NCBI RefSeq assembly: GCF_000614185.1
Contig: NZ_BAKM01000016.1
Coordinates: 1-64,000 of the forward strand
Direction: 5' to 3'
Source of the DNA: Phocaeicola sartorii JCM 17136 = DSM 21941
GTDB lineage: Bacteria; Bacteroidota; Bacteroidia; Bacteroidales; Bacteroidaceae
DNA: 64,000 nucleotides
A program made the position numbers and the translations under genes. Every line of letters starts with the position of its first letter. Position 1 is the first letter of the stretch. Shown here one piece after another: positions 19,115-30,657 of this stretch. The notes under the pieces were generated by a model that was not told where the DNA came from, made no database searches, and saw nothing but the letters and a program-made list of their open reading frames with translations.

Positions 19115-20308
19115 TCAATGGGAAGAAAAAGCCAACACATCCAATCCTGATGGGCTTTGGAAAACCCTTAATCCAAATTCGGGAAGAACGGCCAGCAAAT
19201 GGTCAAAAACCTCTGCTTGCAAACGTTCGTATGGAATCCAGTCTTTATTGGCTGAGAAGAAATAAAGTTCTATGGGTAATCCTTGCGGTGTAGGCTGTAA
19301 TTGACGCACCATCAAAATCAATTCTGTATTTACCCGAGGATTATGGCACAAATAATATTCCAGATAGTGACGGAACACATAAAGATTCACCTCCTCTTTT
19401 CCCGTTCTTTCAAAGCCTGACATCCAAACTTTTTTCTCAAACTCCGCCATCTGCTCCGGTGTGCAGAAACGGACTGTATTCATATCTATATTAATAGCAC
19501 GCTTCACTCTGCGTCCACCACTTTCCCGCATACCACGCCAGTTCTGGAACGAATCACTGACCAATGCATAGGGTGGGACTGTAGTTATGGTATTATCCCA
19601 ATTACGTACTTTTACAGTGGTAAGAGTCACCTCTATCACTGTACCGTCCGCTCCATATTTCGGCATGGTAATCCAATCTCCCGGCCGGAGCATATCATTG
19701 GCGGAAAGCTGGACTCCGGCCACCAGTCCCATAATCGTATCTTTAAAAACCAACATCAAGATAGCCGCAGAGGCACCCAGTCCGGTTAGAATATTCACAG
19801 GATCTTTATCTATCAAGGTACTGACTATAATGATCACCCCTACACAAATCACAATCAGTTTTACCATCTGATATACCCCTTTCAGAGGATGGTTCTTCAA
19901 CTTCTCATGTTCGCTTGAAATAGTATAAAGAGAAGTCAGAAAAGAACAGATCAACTTCATGGCCACAGCCGTGATGTAAACCCAGCACAGTTTCAGAATG
20001 AACGTCAAGGTCACAGGCTCATGCGGAAAAGCAAAAGGGAGCAGTACATACAATATGATAGGGGGAATAAGGTGGCACATATTATTCAATACAGCATCAT
20101 TGAATAAATAGTCATCCCAGCTAGCCTGTGTCCTTGCCGTCAGTTTCTTTATAGCAGGAACCACTATTTTTCTACAAAAATAATCCGCTACAAAAGCGAT
20201 GATCAGAATCCCCGCTATAATGATAATACGCTGAGTGACATCCAAACTCTCCTGATGCACCCCCATCTGTTCCAATAAATTAGTAAGATCGTTGTTTATT
20301 GTATCCAT
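19115..20308 (-). CDS. MscS-type mechanosensitive ion channel
   Basis: An intact 397-residue protein. Several hydrophobic helices fill residues ~25-185, followed by the pore-lining helix and conserved beta domain: GLGASAAILMLVFKDTIMGLVAGVQ, DWITMPKYGADGTVIEVTLTTVKVRNWDN region and a C-terminal alpha/beta domain with ELYFFSANKDWIPYE. Members open on membrane tension and release osmolytes. It follows the RND operon on the same strand but with a 116-bp gap holding an inverted repeat, so it probably has its own transcript. Confidence 0.9.
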   Translation of the reverse strand: MDTINNDLTNLLEQMGVHQESLDVTQRIIIIAGILIIAFVADYFCRKIVVPAIKKLTARTQASWDDYLFNDAVLNNMCHLIPPIILYVLLPFAFPHEPVTLTFILKLCWVYITAVAMKLICSFLTSLYTISSEHEKLKNHPLKGVYQMVKLIVICVGVIIIVSTLIDKDPVNILTGLGASAAILMLVFKDTIMGLVAGVQLSANDMLRPGDWITMPKYGADGTVIEVTLTTVKVRNWDNTITTVPPYALVSDSFQNWRGMRESGGRRVKRAINIDMNTVRFCTPEQMAEFEKKVWMSGFERTGKEEVNLYVFRHYLEYYLCHNPRVNTELILMVRQLQPTPQGLPIELYFFSANKDWIPYERLQAEVFDHLLAVLPEFGLRVFQSPSGLDVLAFSSH

Positions 20309-20339
20309 ATTCTACGTGTTTACAGCAAAGATACGGAAA

Positions 20340-20415
20340 TTCACCACAGATTCACACAGATCCATACAGTTTTTAAATAAAGTTGTCTGTACAAATCCGA
20401 TCAATCTGTGGTGAA
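20340..20415. repeat. 13-bp inverted repeat with long loop
   Basis: TTCACCACAGATT (20340-20352) pairs perfectly with AATCTGTGGTGAA (20403-20415). Further partial pairing lies inside (CACAGATC / GATC). Located between the MscS gene and the end of the RND pump gene. Same family style as the palindrome at 19014. Confidence 0.75.
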
Positions 20416-20424
20416 ACCCAACAA

Positions 20425-23400
20425 TTATTTTTTCTTTGTCAGCCATTTCTCCTGGATACGCTGCATCACCTCATACCAGTTAGGAATATAGATCGTAGCA
20501 AAAATCGTATTCACCGCCATACCGAATACCACTGCCGCTCCCAATGCCACACGGCTACCGGCACCGGCGCTGTGGCAAACAACAACGGCATCACCCCCAG
20601 CACGAAAGTAAATGAGGTCATCAGAATAGGGCGCAAGCGAACATGTCCCGCCTCGTATGCCGCTTCACGGATAGAATTGCCGGCTTTACGATAATCACGG
20701 GCGAACTCCACAATTAAAATACCATTCTTCGCAGACAAGGCTATCAGCAGGATAATACCGATCTGTGTATAAATGCTCACCGGAACACCCATCACCCAGC
20801 AGCCCAGCATCGCACCCAAGATAGCAACCGGCAGGCCCATCACAGCAGCCACCGGACTGGTCCAGCTTTCATACTGTGCCGCCAACACCAGATAAGCCAC
20901 CAGCAATGCCATAATCAGAATAATGGTAGTGGTATTACCTGCCTGAGTTTCCTGATAAGCAACAGAAGTCCATTCATATCCGAACTCACCACCCAGCTGA
21001 TTTTTTATCAAACTCCCCACAGCCTCTATCGCCTGCCCGGAACTGCTCCCTTCAGCCGGAGTAATAGTGATAGAAGCAGCCGAGTACATATTATACCGGT
21101 TTATCTGATCCATTCCCAGCTTATGCTCTATCTGCGTAAAACTGCTGAAAGGCACCATCTCCCCCTTCGAATTGACCACACTCAGTTTCAACACATCATC
21201 GATCACTTTTTGGGCTTGTTCGCCAGCCTCCAATTTCACTTGGTAGATACGGCCGAATTCCACAAAATCATTTACATACGCCTGCCCCATGTAATACCCT
21301 AATGTAGAGAAAACCTGATTCAACTGCAAACCCATCAACTGCACTTTATCCCGGTCTATATTCAGGAAATACTGAGGCACATCCGCCTGATACATACTGC
21401 TCATGGAAGCGACAGCCGGCTCATTATGATAACTAGCCAATAAAGCCTCAACCGTCTTTTGCAGTTCTTCCGAGCCCAAAGACTTACGGTCCTCCAGCTC
21501 GAGTTGCAAACCACCTGTATTGCCCATGCCCGGAATAGCGGGAGGAATAATACCAAAGACTTGAGCTTCCTGTATCATGCGTATGCCTGTCCATTAAAAC
21601 GGTTAACCACCGCTTGAGCGGTATGCTCCTTACCTGCACGCTCTTTCCAATTCTTCAGCACCACAAAATAGGTGGCCGCATTAGGCAACTGACCGCCTCC
21701 CATAATACTGAATCCGTTTACGCCCAAATAAGTCTTCACTTCGGGATAGTCTGACAAAATAGCATCAATCTGCTTACCTACCATTTGCGTACGCTCCAAA
21801 GAAGAAGCGGCCGGAAGCTGGATGGCAATCATAAAATATCCGTCATCTTCTTCGGGAATGAAGGTACTGGGCCATTTTACAAACATCAGAATAGCAATGA
21901 CTGATATTATGATATAAGAACCGATAGCAATGACCGGACGTGCCAACAACCACTTTACCGAAGCGTCATAAATCCGCTGCATCCAGTCATTCATACTATC
22001 AAACCAACGGAACAAACGCGCCTTATGCGCCGGAGTGGGACGGAGCAACAAAGCGCAGACCGCCGGAGTCAATGTCAATGAATTGAAGCCACTTATGACT
22101 GTAGAAGCCGCAATAGTCAATGCAAACTGTTTATAAAGCTGCCCGGAAATTCCACTAATCAGCGTAGTAGGGATAAACACAGCAAGCAGTACCAGCACCA
22201 CTCCGACAATAGGTCCGGTAATCTCTCCCATCGCCTGCCCGGTAACCTCCCGGGCGTCCAGCTTCCCTTCATCCAGAATACGGGTGGCATTTTCGGTCAC
22301 CACAATGGCATCATCCACTACAATGGCTATAGCCAATATCAAGCCGAACAGTGTCAAGGTATTGATAGAAAAGCCTAAAACGGCCATTACCGCCAGTGTT
22401 CCGATAAGGGAGACAGGGATAGTAAGACAGGGGATAAGAACCGCCCGCCAGCTTTGCAGGAAGAAAAAGATAACCAGCACCACCAGAATGATCGCCTCCA
22501 CAAAGGTCTTCATCACTTCATCAATGGAATCATGAACCACATCCGTTGTATCCAATGTCACATTATACCTCACCCCTGCCGGAAATGTTTCAGCCAATTC
22601 CGCCATACGTGCACGAACTCCCCGGGACACATCCAATGAGTTACTCCCCGGCAACTGATAGACGGCAATGCCTGCCGTAGGCTGTCCCTTCAATCTGGAA
22701 ACAACTCCATACTCGGCACTTCCCAACTCAATTTTGGCAACATCCCTCAGACGGAGCACCTTCCCTGATCTTCCACTCTCAATATGATGTCTCCAAACTC
22801 TTCAGGAGTAGAAAGACGTCCTTTCACATTCAACGTATATTGAAAGTCATTATTGGCCGAACTACCGACAGGCTGCCCCACATAACCGGCTGAGACCTCC
22901 ATATTCTGACTTTGAATAGCAGCGTACACCTGTTGCGGAGTAATATGGCGGATACGCATTGTTTCAGGATTCAACCATACACGCATGGAGTAATCACCGG
23001 CTCCCATGACATTCACCGCTCCCACTCCCGGCACACGGGTCAACTGGTCTACCAGATTCAGGTTGGCAAAGTTGGTCAGGTAAAGACCATCATAAATACT
23101 GTCACCACTCAGTGTAAGCATCATCACAATATTGGAGGACTGCTTCTGCACCGTCACTCCCTGCACCTTCACTGCTTCGGGCAAAGAATTCAACGCTACG
23201 CTGACCCGGTTTTGTACCATCACAGTCGCCATATCGATATCGGTCCCTACTTCGAAAGTCACGGTCAGCGAATAAGCGCCCGATGCGGAGGAATTGGAGC
23301 TCATATACAACATTCCGTCCACACCGTTCACTTGCTGTTCAATGGGGATACCGACAGTTTGTGCTACAGTTTCAGCATTGGCCCCCGGATATACCGCACT

Positions 23401-23538
23401 GACTTGCACGGTAGGCGGCGTAATATCGGGGTATTGCGCCACGGGCAATATGTTTAGGGTTACAAGTCCGGCCACCACGAATAACAAAGCCAGTACCGTG
23501 GCAAATATAGGCCGTTCTATGAAAAATTTTGAAAACAT
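20425..23538 (-). CDS. RND efflux pump inner-membrane transporter, AcrB-like (three frameshifts)
   Basis: A hydrophobe/amphiphile RND transporter of about 1038 residues once three single-base losses (near 22764, 21579 and 20570) are restored. Recognisable features are the N-terminal [15 protein letters not shown] helix, [17 protein letters not shown], the membrane segment [12 protein letters not shown] with the proton-relay Asp pair, and the late [12 protein letters not shown] and [18 protein letters not shown] segments. The last part reads [18 protein letters not shown] only in the shifted frame. It uses proton influx to expel drugs or detergents via the periplasmic adaptor and outer-membrane channel encoded upstream (19-bp gap to the adaptor). 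All three lesions remove one base from a short G or C run, so the gene is probably intact in the organism. Confidence 0.9.
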
Positions 23539-23556
23539 GTGGTTAGTGGTTAATGG

Positions 23557-24678
23557 TTAGTGATTAGTAATTAATGGGGTCACTTTCATGCCTTGGCGCA
23601 CTTTCAGCAATGCTTTGGTGACATAACGTTCGGACGGTGACAAACCACTTTTGACAATACGCATATTATTATCCGCCAATTGACCGACCTCGATATGCCG
23701 GTAATTCACGATATCACTGTCATTCAGCACATACAAATATTTACCCAACTGGTCTGTTCCGATCGAGGCGTCATTAACCAACACCGCATTCCGCGCTTCA
23801 CCGTATGGCAATGTGACACTGACAAACAATCCGGGACGGAGCAGCCCGTCCGGGTTATCCAATTCCGCACGCAGGCGGAGAGTACCTGTAGTCAACGTCA
23901 CATCAGGAGAAAGATAATCGAGCTTGGCTTTCCATGTCTGCTCCCCGTCAGTCCCCAAACGCAAGGTTACAAAATGAGTTTCCGCAGGAATCTTACTGGC
24001 AGTCTCCCGGGTCAGTTCGTATGTCAGATATTGGTTATCTGCAATATTAAAATAGGAATACATGCGGTCGTCCTTATAAACAGTAGCCAATTTAACCGGT
24101 TGCAAAGCACCACCGATGTATGCCCCGACCGAATAAGCCGACATATCAACCACTCCGTCACAAGGAGCTTTGACATAGCAATAACTCAAGTTGGTACGCG
24201 CAGTTCTCAAAGCAGCTTCGGCATTACTTACGGCAGCCTCACAAGCAGTGACATGGCTCTCCGCCTGCAAATATTGTATGCGGCTCACGGCATCACTTTT
24301 TATCGCTTCTTTCATACGCTGATAACTGCTGACAGCATATTCCAGATTAGCTTTGGCCGTTTTTAATTCAGCTTCCGCTTGTTTCACTGAATTTTCATAC
24401 AGTGTCGGTTCTATAACGAACAATACCTGTCCCTGACGTACCCGGGAACCAGGTGCGAAATTCTTGGATTGTAAGGTTCCATTGACCCGTCCCACCAAAT
24501 CCACCGTGGATTCCGCTTCCAGATAACCGGGGTAATCTTTGGTCAGCGTCACATTTTCCACCAAAGGTTTCGCTACATCTACAGGCAATGCCTGCATTCC
24601 TGCCTGAGAAGGTTTATTTTTATCGCAGGCGGTCAATACACATACCGTCCATGCGAAAGTTATCATTATTTTTTTCAT
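23557..24678 (-). CDS. RND efflux periplasmic adaptor (membrane-fusion lipoprotein), AcrA-like
   Basis: An intact 373-residue protein from the ATG at 24678. The start is chosen there because the lipoprotein signal (ITFAWTVCVLTAC) follows immediately; the open frame runs 21 codons further upstream without a signal. Barrel-sandwich hybrid motifs flank a helical hairpin (residues ~95-165), followed by the beta-barrel domain (LRLGTDGEQTWKAKLDYLSPDV region). Couples the RND pump to the outer-membrane channel. Second gene of a three-gene operon. Confidence 0.9.
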   Translation of the reverse strand: MKKIMITFAWTVCVLTACDKNKPSQAGMQALPVDVAKPLVENVTLTKDYPGYLEAESTVDLVGRVNGTLQSKNFAPGSRVRQGQVLFVIEPTLYENSVKQAEAELKTAKANLEYAVSSYQRMKEAIKSDAVSRIQYLQAESHVTACEAAVSNAEAALRTARTNLSYCYVKAPCDGVVDMSAYSVGAYIGGALQPVKLATVYKDDRMYSYFNIADNQYLTYELTRETASKIPAETHFVTLRLGTDGEQTWKAKLDYLSPDVTLTTGTLRLRAELDNPDGLLRPGLFVSVTLPYGEARNAVLVNDASIGTDQLGKYLYVLNDSDIVNYRHIEVGQLADNNMRIVKSGLSPSERYVTKALLKVRQGMKVTPLITNH

Positions 24679-24744
24679 ATCTTGGGTTAGGTTTATATTA
24701 TTTCTATCGTTCATGAAGGTCACCAACAGCTTTTCCGTCACAGC

Positions 24745-26141
24745 CTACCATCCTCCACCCAATGCCTGATACATCTGAATCAGACAAAGCAATGAATACC
24801 CCTGTGCCTGCACCAATGAATTCTCGTAGGACAGTAACGAACGCTGTGCATCCAATACATTTTGGAAAGGACTCAGCCCTGTTTGTATAAGTCCAATGAA
24901 AGTTTGAATGCCTCTTTCCCCTGATTCAGCATCTCACGACATGCCACAATCTGTTTGATGGAATTCTTATAACTACTCATGGCATTATCCACCTCCTGCA
25001 CCGCTGTAAGAACCGTAGTATTAAACTGATTGATGGTCTCATCCAGTTGTGCACGTTGCAAACGTACATTATTCGCACGCTGGCCACCATCAAAAATCGT
25101 CCAGCTCATAGAAGGAGCGATGCTCCATGTCATACTGCGACGTTTAGTAAAGTCTTTCATATCATGTGAAGCATAGCCAAAGGAACCGTTCAGAAAAAAT
25201 GAGGGAAGCCAATCGGTCTTGGAAGCTCCCAACAGGGCTGCTTGTGCATTGACTTGACGTTCGGCAACTCGTACATCGGGACGTCGTAAGAGTAATTGTC
25301 CGGGAAGACCGATCCCTACCGGTTCTATATAATCGGGTAACGGCTTTCCTGTTTCCAGTGCAGCCGTCACATCCTGAGGATAAAGCCCGAGCAATACAGC
25401 CAACGCATTCATATATTGAATAATACCGGATTCTGTAGCAGGAATAGAAGCCAATGTACTATAATAAACCGATTTAGCCTGAGCCACATCCAGTTTGGAA
25501 GCCAATCCGGTATTATAACGCACTTCAGTTATATCTACCACCGCCTTTTGAGATAAAGCATTGCGCTGTAATACACTGAGTTCCTGTTGGGCCTCACGCA
25601 AATTAAAATAGGCCGACGCCACTTCTGCACAAAGACTTACCATCGTCGCATTGTACTCTTCACGACTTGCCGCAAAATTTTCTTTCTGCGCTTTCACCCG
25701 TTGGCGGATGGAACCGAACACATCCACCTGCCAGCTCATATTAACCGTTGCATCATAATACCCCACTCTGGATTGAGGCTGTCCCGTAGTGGTATTACCA
25801 CTAGTCTGTTGGCGGTTCCACCCGGCATCCAATGACAAAGCCGGATAATAGCTTCCTCTGGCTATCCTCAGATTCGCTTTCGCCATATCTATACGGTTCA
25901 AGGCAGTAAGGACAGACGGATTCTGCCTGACAGCCACATGAATCAATGAATCCAGTGTGGCATCCTGAAATACAGTCCACCAATGGTCATCCACCGGAAG
26001 CAGTTGTTGAAACATCGCATCCTCTTCCTGCCAATGTTCCGGCAAAGGTACATTCAATAATTTTTCGGCCCGCTGCTGGGCATTCAGTGCCAAAGGAATG
26101 ATTAAAAGGAGCCATACTCCCCATCTACGTATTTTCCTCAT
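24745..26141 (-). CDS. Outer-membrane efflux channel, TolC/NodT family (frameshifted near C-terminus)
   Basis: About 465 residues after restoring one base near 24877. Signal peptide (residues 1-21, ending LNAQQ) followed by the duplicated outer-membrane efflux protein domain with long helices (QNPSVLTALNRIDMAKANL region; LLRRPDVRVAERQ, typical of NodT-type channels). The last 46 residues, LSPFQNVLDAQRSLLSYENS onward to a stop at 24745, are only in the shifted frame and complete the final helix pair. No lipobox Cys is seen, unlike many NodT relatives. First gene of the efflux operon; 66 bp before the adaptor start. Confidence 0.88.
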
Positions 26142-26219
26142 AAGTTTATCACATTAAAAAACATTAGGAAAACACATGAAGCAACGTTTTGTTTAACCCT
26201 TTGACTTTCAAAAACAAGA

Positions 26220-26250
26220 CAGCCTCTCCTTCTGAGAAGAAAAGGCTGCA
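26220..26250 (-). terminator. Probable terminator after the small secreted protein gene
   Basis: Read on the minus strand, CAGCCT ... AGGCTG with an inner TTCT/AGAA pairing is followed by a T-rich stretch. It lies ~25 bp past the stop codon of the gene at 26273 and before the efflux operon. Confidence 0.5.
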
Positions 26251-26272
26251 CCATAAAATATGAAAAGAGAAG

Positions 26273-26815
26273 TTATTTACCAAACATATTATTTATTAAT
26301 GACATAGAACCGGTCAGCATACTTCCCAATACATCCTGATTGAATGCTATGGAATAGTTTCCGGGAGATAACTGTATATCCATTTGTACGATACCGTTTT
26401 TGCCGGTTTTCTTCAATTCTTTAGCCTTTATATTATAATAGGCAAAACGGCGGAAACTTTGATACACATCACTCATCTCCACATCTACATGCTGCAATAC
26501 GGAAGCGCCGCCTGCTACCGTAGGCAGCTCTAATGTCTTTCCATTATCCAACGTCAAGACACACTTACTGTCATTAGGAATTTCCACCTCATGCCCCGAC
26601 CCGATAGTAACAGCCAACGAATAACGTATGGTACTTTTATACTGAAATCCAGCGAGTGCCACATATACGTCCATGTTATTGGAAACACCCAGATTCATGC
26701 CCTCGCATACCACTGTACGCACGCCGGTCTGGTTGGTTTCATCATAAATTACTTTTTGCGCCATAGCCCCCATACTCAGAAGCAACAAGGCGAATAAAAA
26801 CAATACTTTCTTCAT
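26273..26815 (-). CDS. Small secreted protein, unknown function
   Basis: An intact 180-residue protein with a signal peptide (residues 1-19, ending MGAMAQK). The body is predicted beta-rich with few Cys (VCEGMNLG, KCVLTL). The middle part has strands such as YSLAVTIGSGHEVEIP. I do not recognise the family. Divergent from the ETF operon and separated from the efflux operon by a probable terminator, so it appears to be a single-gene unit. Confidence 0.7.
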   Translation of the reverse strand: MKKVLFLFALLLLSMGAMAQKVIYDETNQTGVRTVVCEGMNLGVSNNMDVYVALAGFQYKSTIRYSLAVTIGSGHEVEIPNDSKCVLTLDNGKTLELPTVAGGASVLQHVDVEMSDVYQSFRRFAYYNIKAKELKKTGKNGIVQMDIQLSPGNYSIAFNQDVLGSMLTGSMSLINNMFGK

Positions 26816-26953
26816 AATTCCTTTTTTATTTATTTTAAATCATAACAAACAAAACGCTATAAGTATCCACTAATTGTGCCGAAAGTTACAAATAAAACAA
26901 CAAAATCATTGCGCAAACAGCATAACTTTGTGCATATTTTCTTCTCATATCCT

Positions 26954-26983
26954 TTTGTCACTCAAATTGTTTAAGTAAATTTG
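26954..26983 (+). promoter_or_regulatory. Promoter of the ETF-acyl-CoA dehydrogenase operon
   Basis: TTTG (26954-26957), 18 bp, then TAAATTTG (26976-26983): a good match to the Bacteroidetes -33/-7 promoter. Start of transcription would be near 26990, about 32 nt before the ETF-beta start codon. Confidence 0.7.
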
Positions 26984-27021
26984 CCACCGGAATATTACTA
27001 ATACCAAATATATTAAAGTAT

Positions 27022-27915
27022 ATGAGTTTAAAAATTGTAGTACTGGCAAAACAAGTTCCCGACACACGTAATGTGGGGAAAGATGCCATGAACGCTGACG
27101 GTACCATCAACCGTGCGGCACTTCCGGCCATCTTCAATCCGGAAGACCTGAACGCCTTGGAACAGGCACTCAGACTGAAAGACACACATCCCGGCTCTAC
27201 GGTAACCATCCTGACCATGGGCCCCGGACGCGCTGCCGAAATTATTCGTGAAGGTTTATACAGAGGAGCAGACAATGGATATTTATTGACTGACCGTGCT
27301 TTTGCCGGCGCTGACACGTTGGCCACTTCATACGCCATCGCTACGGCTATCCGCAAAATAGGCGAATATGACCTGATAATCGGCGGACGCCAAGCTATCG
27401 ACGGCGATACCGCACAGGTAGGCCCGCAGGTAGCAGAAAAGTTGGGATTGAGCCAGATCACTTACACCGAAGAAATTCTGAACGTGGACGAAAATGCCCG
27501 TCGCATCACCGTAAAACGCCACATTGACGGCGGAGTGGAAACAGTGGAAGGCCCGCTGCCCATTGTACTGACGGTAAACGGAAGTGCAGCTCCCTGCCGT
27601 CCGCGTAATGCCAAATTGTTACAGAAATACAAACGCGCTTTGGGCGCACAGGAAAAAGCAGCCATCACCAAAGAAGGTGCTGCACTTCCCTACGCTGAAC
27701 TATATGAAAAATTCCCTTACCTGAATATCACTGAATGGAGTGTGGCCGATGTAGAAGGAGACACCAAGCAGTGCGGTCTGTCGGGTTCTCCCACCAAAGT
27801 GAAGAAGATTGAAAACATCATCTTCCAGGCAAAAGAAAGCAAGACCATGACAGGAAGCGACCAGGATGTGGAAGGATTGATTGTAGAACTGTTAGCTAAC
27901 CATACAATAGGATAA
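27022..27915 (+). CDS. etfB: Electron transfer flavoprotein, beta subunit
   Basis: An intact 297-residue protein. The N-terminus reads KIVVLAKQVPDTRNVG, the classic ETF-beta start. Further family marks are DLNALEQALRLKD, GRQAIDGDTAQVGPQVAEKLG and an AMP-binding-type loop. With the alpha subunit it binds FAD and AMP and passes electrons from acyl-CoA dehydrogenase to a quinone or ferredoxin acceptor. It is 5 bp before the alpha gene and part of a three-gene operon with the dehydrogenase. Confidence 0.93.
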   Translation: MSLKIVVLAKQVPDTRNVGKDAMNADGTINRAALPAIFNPEDLNALEQALRLKDTHPGSTVTILTMGPGRAAEIIREGLYRGADNGYLLTDRAFAGADTLATSYAIATAIRKIGEYDLIIGGRQAIDGDTAQVGPQVAEKLGLSQITYTEEILNVDENARRITVKRHIDGGVETVEGPLPIVLTVNGSAAPCRPRNAKLLQKYKRALGAQEKAAITKEGAALPYAELYEKFPYLNITEWSVADVEGDTKQCGLSGSPTKVKKIENIIFQAKESKTMTGSDQDVEGLIVELLANHTIG

Positions 27916-27920
27916 CGATT

Positions 27921-28939
27921 ATGAATAATGTATTTGTATATTGCGAGATTGAAGGCACGACAGTGCCGATGTGAGTCTCGAACTTTTAACCAAAGGTCGT
28001 AAATTAGCTAATCAGTTAGGCTGCCAGCTTGAGGCAATCGCTGCCGGAACCGGCCTTGCAGGAATTGAAAAACAAGTATTGCCCTACGGAGTAGACAAAC
28101 TGCACGTATTCGATGCTCCGGGCCTGTTCCCCTATACTTCATTGCCTCACACTTCTATTTTGGTGAATCTGTTCAAAGAGGAAAAACCGCAAATCTGCCT
28201 GATGGGCGCTACCGTTATCGGCCGCGACCTAGGGCCGCGTGTATCTTCCGCCTTGACCAGCGGACTGACTGCCGACTGTACCCAGTTGGAAATCGGTGCT
28301 CACGAAGACAAAAAGAACGGTATCACTTATGAAAACCTGTTGTATCAGATTCGCCCCGCCTTCGGTGGTAACATCGTTGCAACGATCGTCAATCCCGAAC
28401 ATCGTCCGCAGATGGCGACCGTTCGTGAAGGCGTGATGAAAAAAGAGATTCTGGACGAAAATTATAAGGGTGAAGTGGTGAACCACGATGTAGCCAAGTT
28501 TGTTCCTGAGACAGACTATGTAGTGAAAGTCATCGACCGCCATGTAGAAAAAGCCAAACATAATCTGAAAGGTGCACCTATCGTGATTGCCGGAGGCTAT
28601 GGCATGGGTTCTAAAGAAGGTTTCGACAAACTGTTTGAACTGGCCAAAGAACTTCACGCCGAAGTGGGAGCCAGCCGTGCGGCTGTTGATGCAGGTTATG
28701 CGGACCATGACCGCCAGATTGGCCAGACCGGTGTGACCGTCCGCCCCAAACTGTATATCGCTTGCGGTATCTCCGGACAAATCCAGCACATCGCAGGTAT
28801 GCAGGACGCAGGTATTATCATCTCTGTGAACAGTGACCCGAACGCTCCGATCAACACCATTGCCGACTATGTGATTAACGGCACTGTGGAAGAAGTCGTT
28901 CCAAAATTGATTAAATACTATAAAAAGAACAGTAAGTAA
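27921..28939 (+). CDS. etfA: Electron transfer flavoprotein, alpha subunit (frameshifted near N-terminus)
   Basis: About 339 residues after restoring one G near 27965. The true start is the ATG at 27921 (MNNVFVYCEIEG). The frame is lost at TTV/ADVSLELLTKGRKLA, where GTGCC should be GTGGCC. The C-terminal FAD-binding domain is clear: VIAGGYGMGSKEGFDKL, GASRAAVDAGYADHDRQIGQTG, YIACGISGQIQH and SVNSDPNAPI. The stop codon overlaps the next gene's ATG by one base, implying coupling. Probably intact in the organism. Confidence 0.9.
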
Positions 28940-30645
28940 TGGCAAACTTTTATACCGATATACCGGAACTCAAGTATCACTTGAACAATCCGATGATGGA
29001 GCGCATCTGCCAACTGAAAGAGCGCGACTATAGAGACAAAGACGAGTTCGACTATGCACCGCAGGATTATGCCGATGCCATGGACTCTTACGATAAGATT
29101 CTGGAAATCACCGGTGAAATCACAGGTGAAACCATCGCTCCCAATGCCGAAGGCGTGGACGAAGAAGGCCCTCACTGCGGAAACGGACGTGTGGAATATG
29201 CTTCAGGGACCAAGCAGAACCTGGATGCGATGGTCAAAGCCGGACTGAACGGCATGACCATGCCCCGTCGTTTCGGCGGTTTGAACTTCCCCATCACTCC
29301 GTATACCATGTGCGCGGAAATTGTTGCTGCCGCCGATGCAGGCTTCGGAAACATCTGGTCTTTACAGGACTGTATCGAAACACTGTATGAATTCGGAAAC
29401 GAAGACCAGCACAGCCGTTTCATTCCCCGTATTTGTGCCGGAGAAACCATGTCTATGGACTTGACCGAACCCGATGCCGGCTCCGACCTTCAGTCTGTGA
29501 TGCTGAAAGCTACTTTCGATGAAGCCAACAACTGCTGGCGCCTGAACGGTGTGAAACGTTTCATCACTAATGGTGACGCCAACCTCCACTTGGTATTGGC
29601 ACGTAGCGAAGAAGGAACCAAAGACGGACGTGGCTTGTCTATGTTTATCTATGACAAAAACGAAGGAGGTGTGGATGTACGCCGTATCGAGAACAAACTG
29701 GGTATCCACGGCTCTCCTACCTGCGAACTGGTTTACAAGAATGCAAAAGCCGAACTTTGCGGTGACCGTAAACTCGGTTTGATAAAATACGTAATGGCAT
29801 TGATGAACGGCGCTCGTCTGGGTATCGCTGCCCAGTCAGTAGGTTTATCACAAGCTGCTTACAACGAAGGACTGGCATACGCCAAAGAGCGTAAGCAGTT
29901 CGGAAAAGCCATCATCGATTTTCCGGCAGTATATGACATGCTGGCTATCATGAAAGCCAAACTGGATGCAGGCCGTGCATTGCTTTACCAAACTTCACGC
30001 TATGTGGATATTTACAAAGCATTGGACGATATTGCCCGCGAACGTAAACTGACTCCTGAAGAACGTCAGGAACAGAAGACGTACGCCAAATTGGCTGACA
30101 GTTTCACTCCGTTGTCTAAAGGAATGAACTCTGAATATGCCAACCAGAATGCATACGATTGTATCCAGATTCACGGTGGTTCAGGTTTCATGATGGAATA
30201 TGCTTGCCAGCGCATCTATCGCGACGCACGCATCACCAGCATTTACGAAGGTACCACCCAGCTACAGACTGTAGCCGCTATCCGTTATGTAACCAACGGT
30301 TCTTATATCGCAACCTTGCGTAATTACGAAGCTATTCCTTGCAGTGAAGAAATGCAACCGCTGATGGACCGTGTGAAAGAAATGGCCAACAAATTTGACG
30401 CATGCACCAATGCGGTAAAAGAAGCCCAGAATCAAGAGTTGCTTGATTTCGTAGCACGCCGTCTTTATGAAATGGCTGCCGTATGTATCATGTCACATCT
30501 CCTTATCCAAGATGCGACAAAAGCACCTGAGTTGTTCGCCAAGTCAGCCCATGTATATGTAAACTATGCTGAAGCTGAAATAGAAAAGCATTTCAATTTC
30601 ATCCGTAAATTTAAAGCAGATGATTTAGCTGACTATCGTTTGTAA
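28939..30645 (+). CDS. Acyl-CoA dehydrogenase
   Basis: An intact 568-residue protein, longer than the usual ~380-residue dehydrogenase because of extensions at both ends, as in the ETF-linked Bacteroidetes family. Motifs: MDLTEPDAGSDLQS (FAD-binding), RFITNGDANLHLVLA, ERKQFGKAI, and the C-terminal QIHGGSGFMMEYACQRIYRDARI. The catalytic base is probably a Glu in the YEGTTQLQTV segment. It oxidises an acyl-CoA to the enoyl-CoA with FAD and passes electrons to the ETF encoded just upstream. Substrate chain length cannot be told from sequence. Confidence 0.92.
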   Translation: MANFYTDIPELKYHLNNPMMERICQLKERDYRDKDEFDYAPQDYADAMDSYDKILEITGEITGETIAPNAEGVDEEGPHCGNGRVEYASGTKQNLDAMVKAGLNGMTMPRRFGGLNFPITPYTMCAEIVAAADAGFGNIWSLQDCIETLYEFGNEDQHSRFIPRICAGETMSMDLTEPDAGSDLQSVMLKATFDEANNCWRLNGVKRFITNGDANLHLVLARSEEGTKDGRGLSMFIYDKNEGGVDVRRIENKLGIHGSPTCELVYKNAKAELCGDRKLGLIKYVMALMNGARLGIAAQSVGLSQAAYNEGLAYAKERKQFGKAIIDFPAVYDMLAIMKAKLDAGRALLYQTSRYVDIYKALDDIARERKLTPEERQEQKTYAKLADSFTPLSKGMNSEYANQNAYDCIQIHGGSGFMMEYACQRIYRDARITSIYEGTTQLQTVAAIRYVTNGSYIATLRNYEAIPCSEEMQPLMDRVKEMANKFDACTNAVKEAQNQELLDFVARRLYEMAAVCIMSHLLIQDATKAPELFAKSAHVYVNYAEAEIEKHFNFIRKFKADDLADYRL

Positions 30646-30657
30646 ACTCCATTCCAT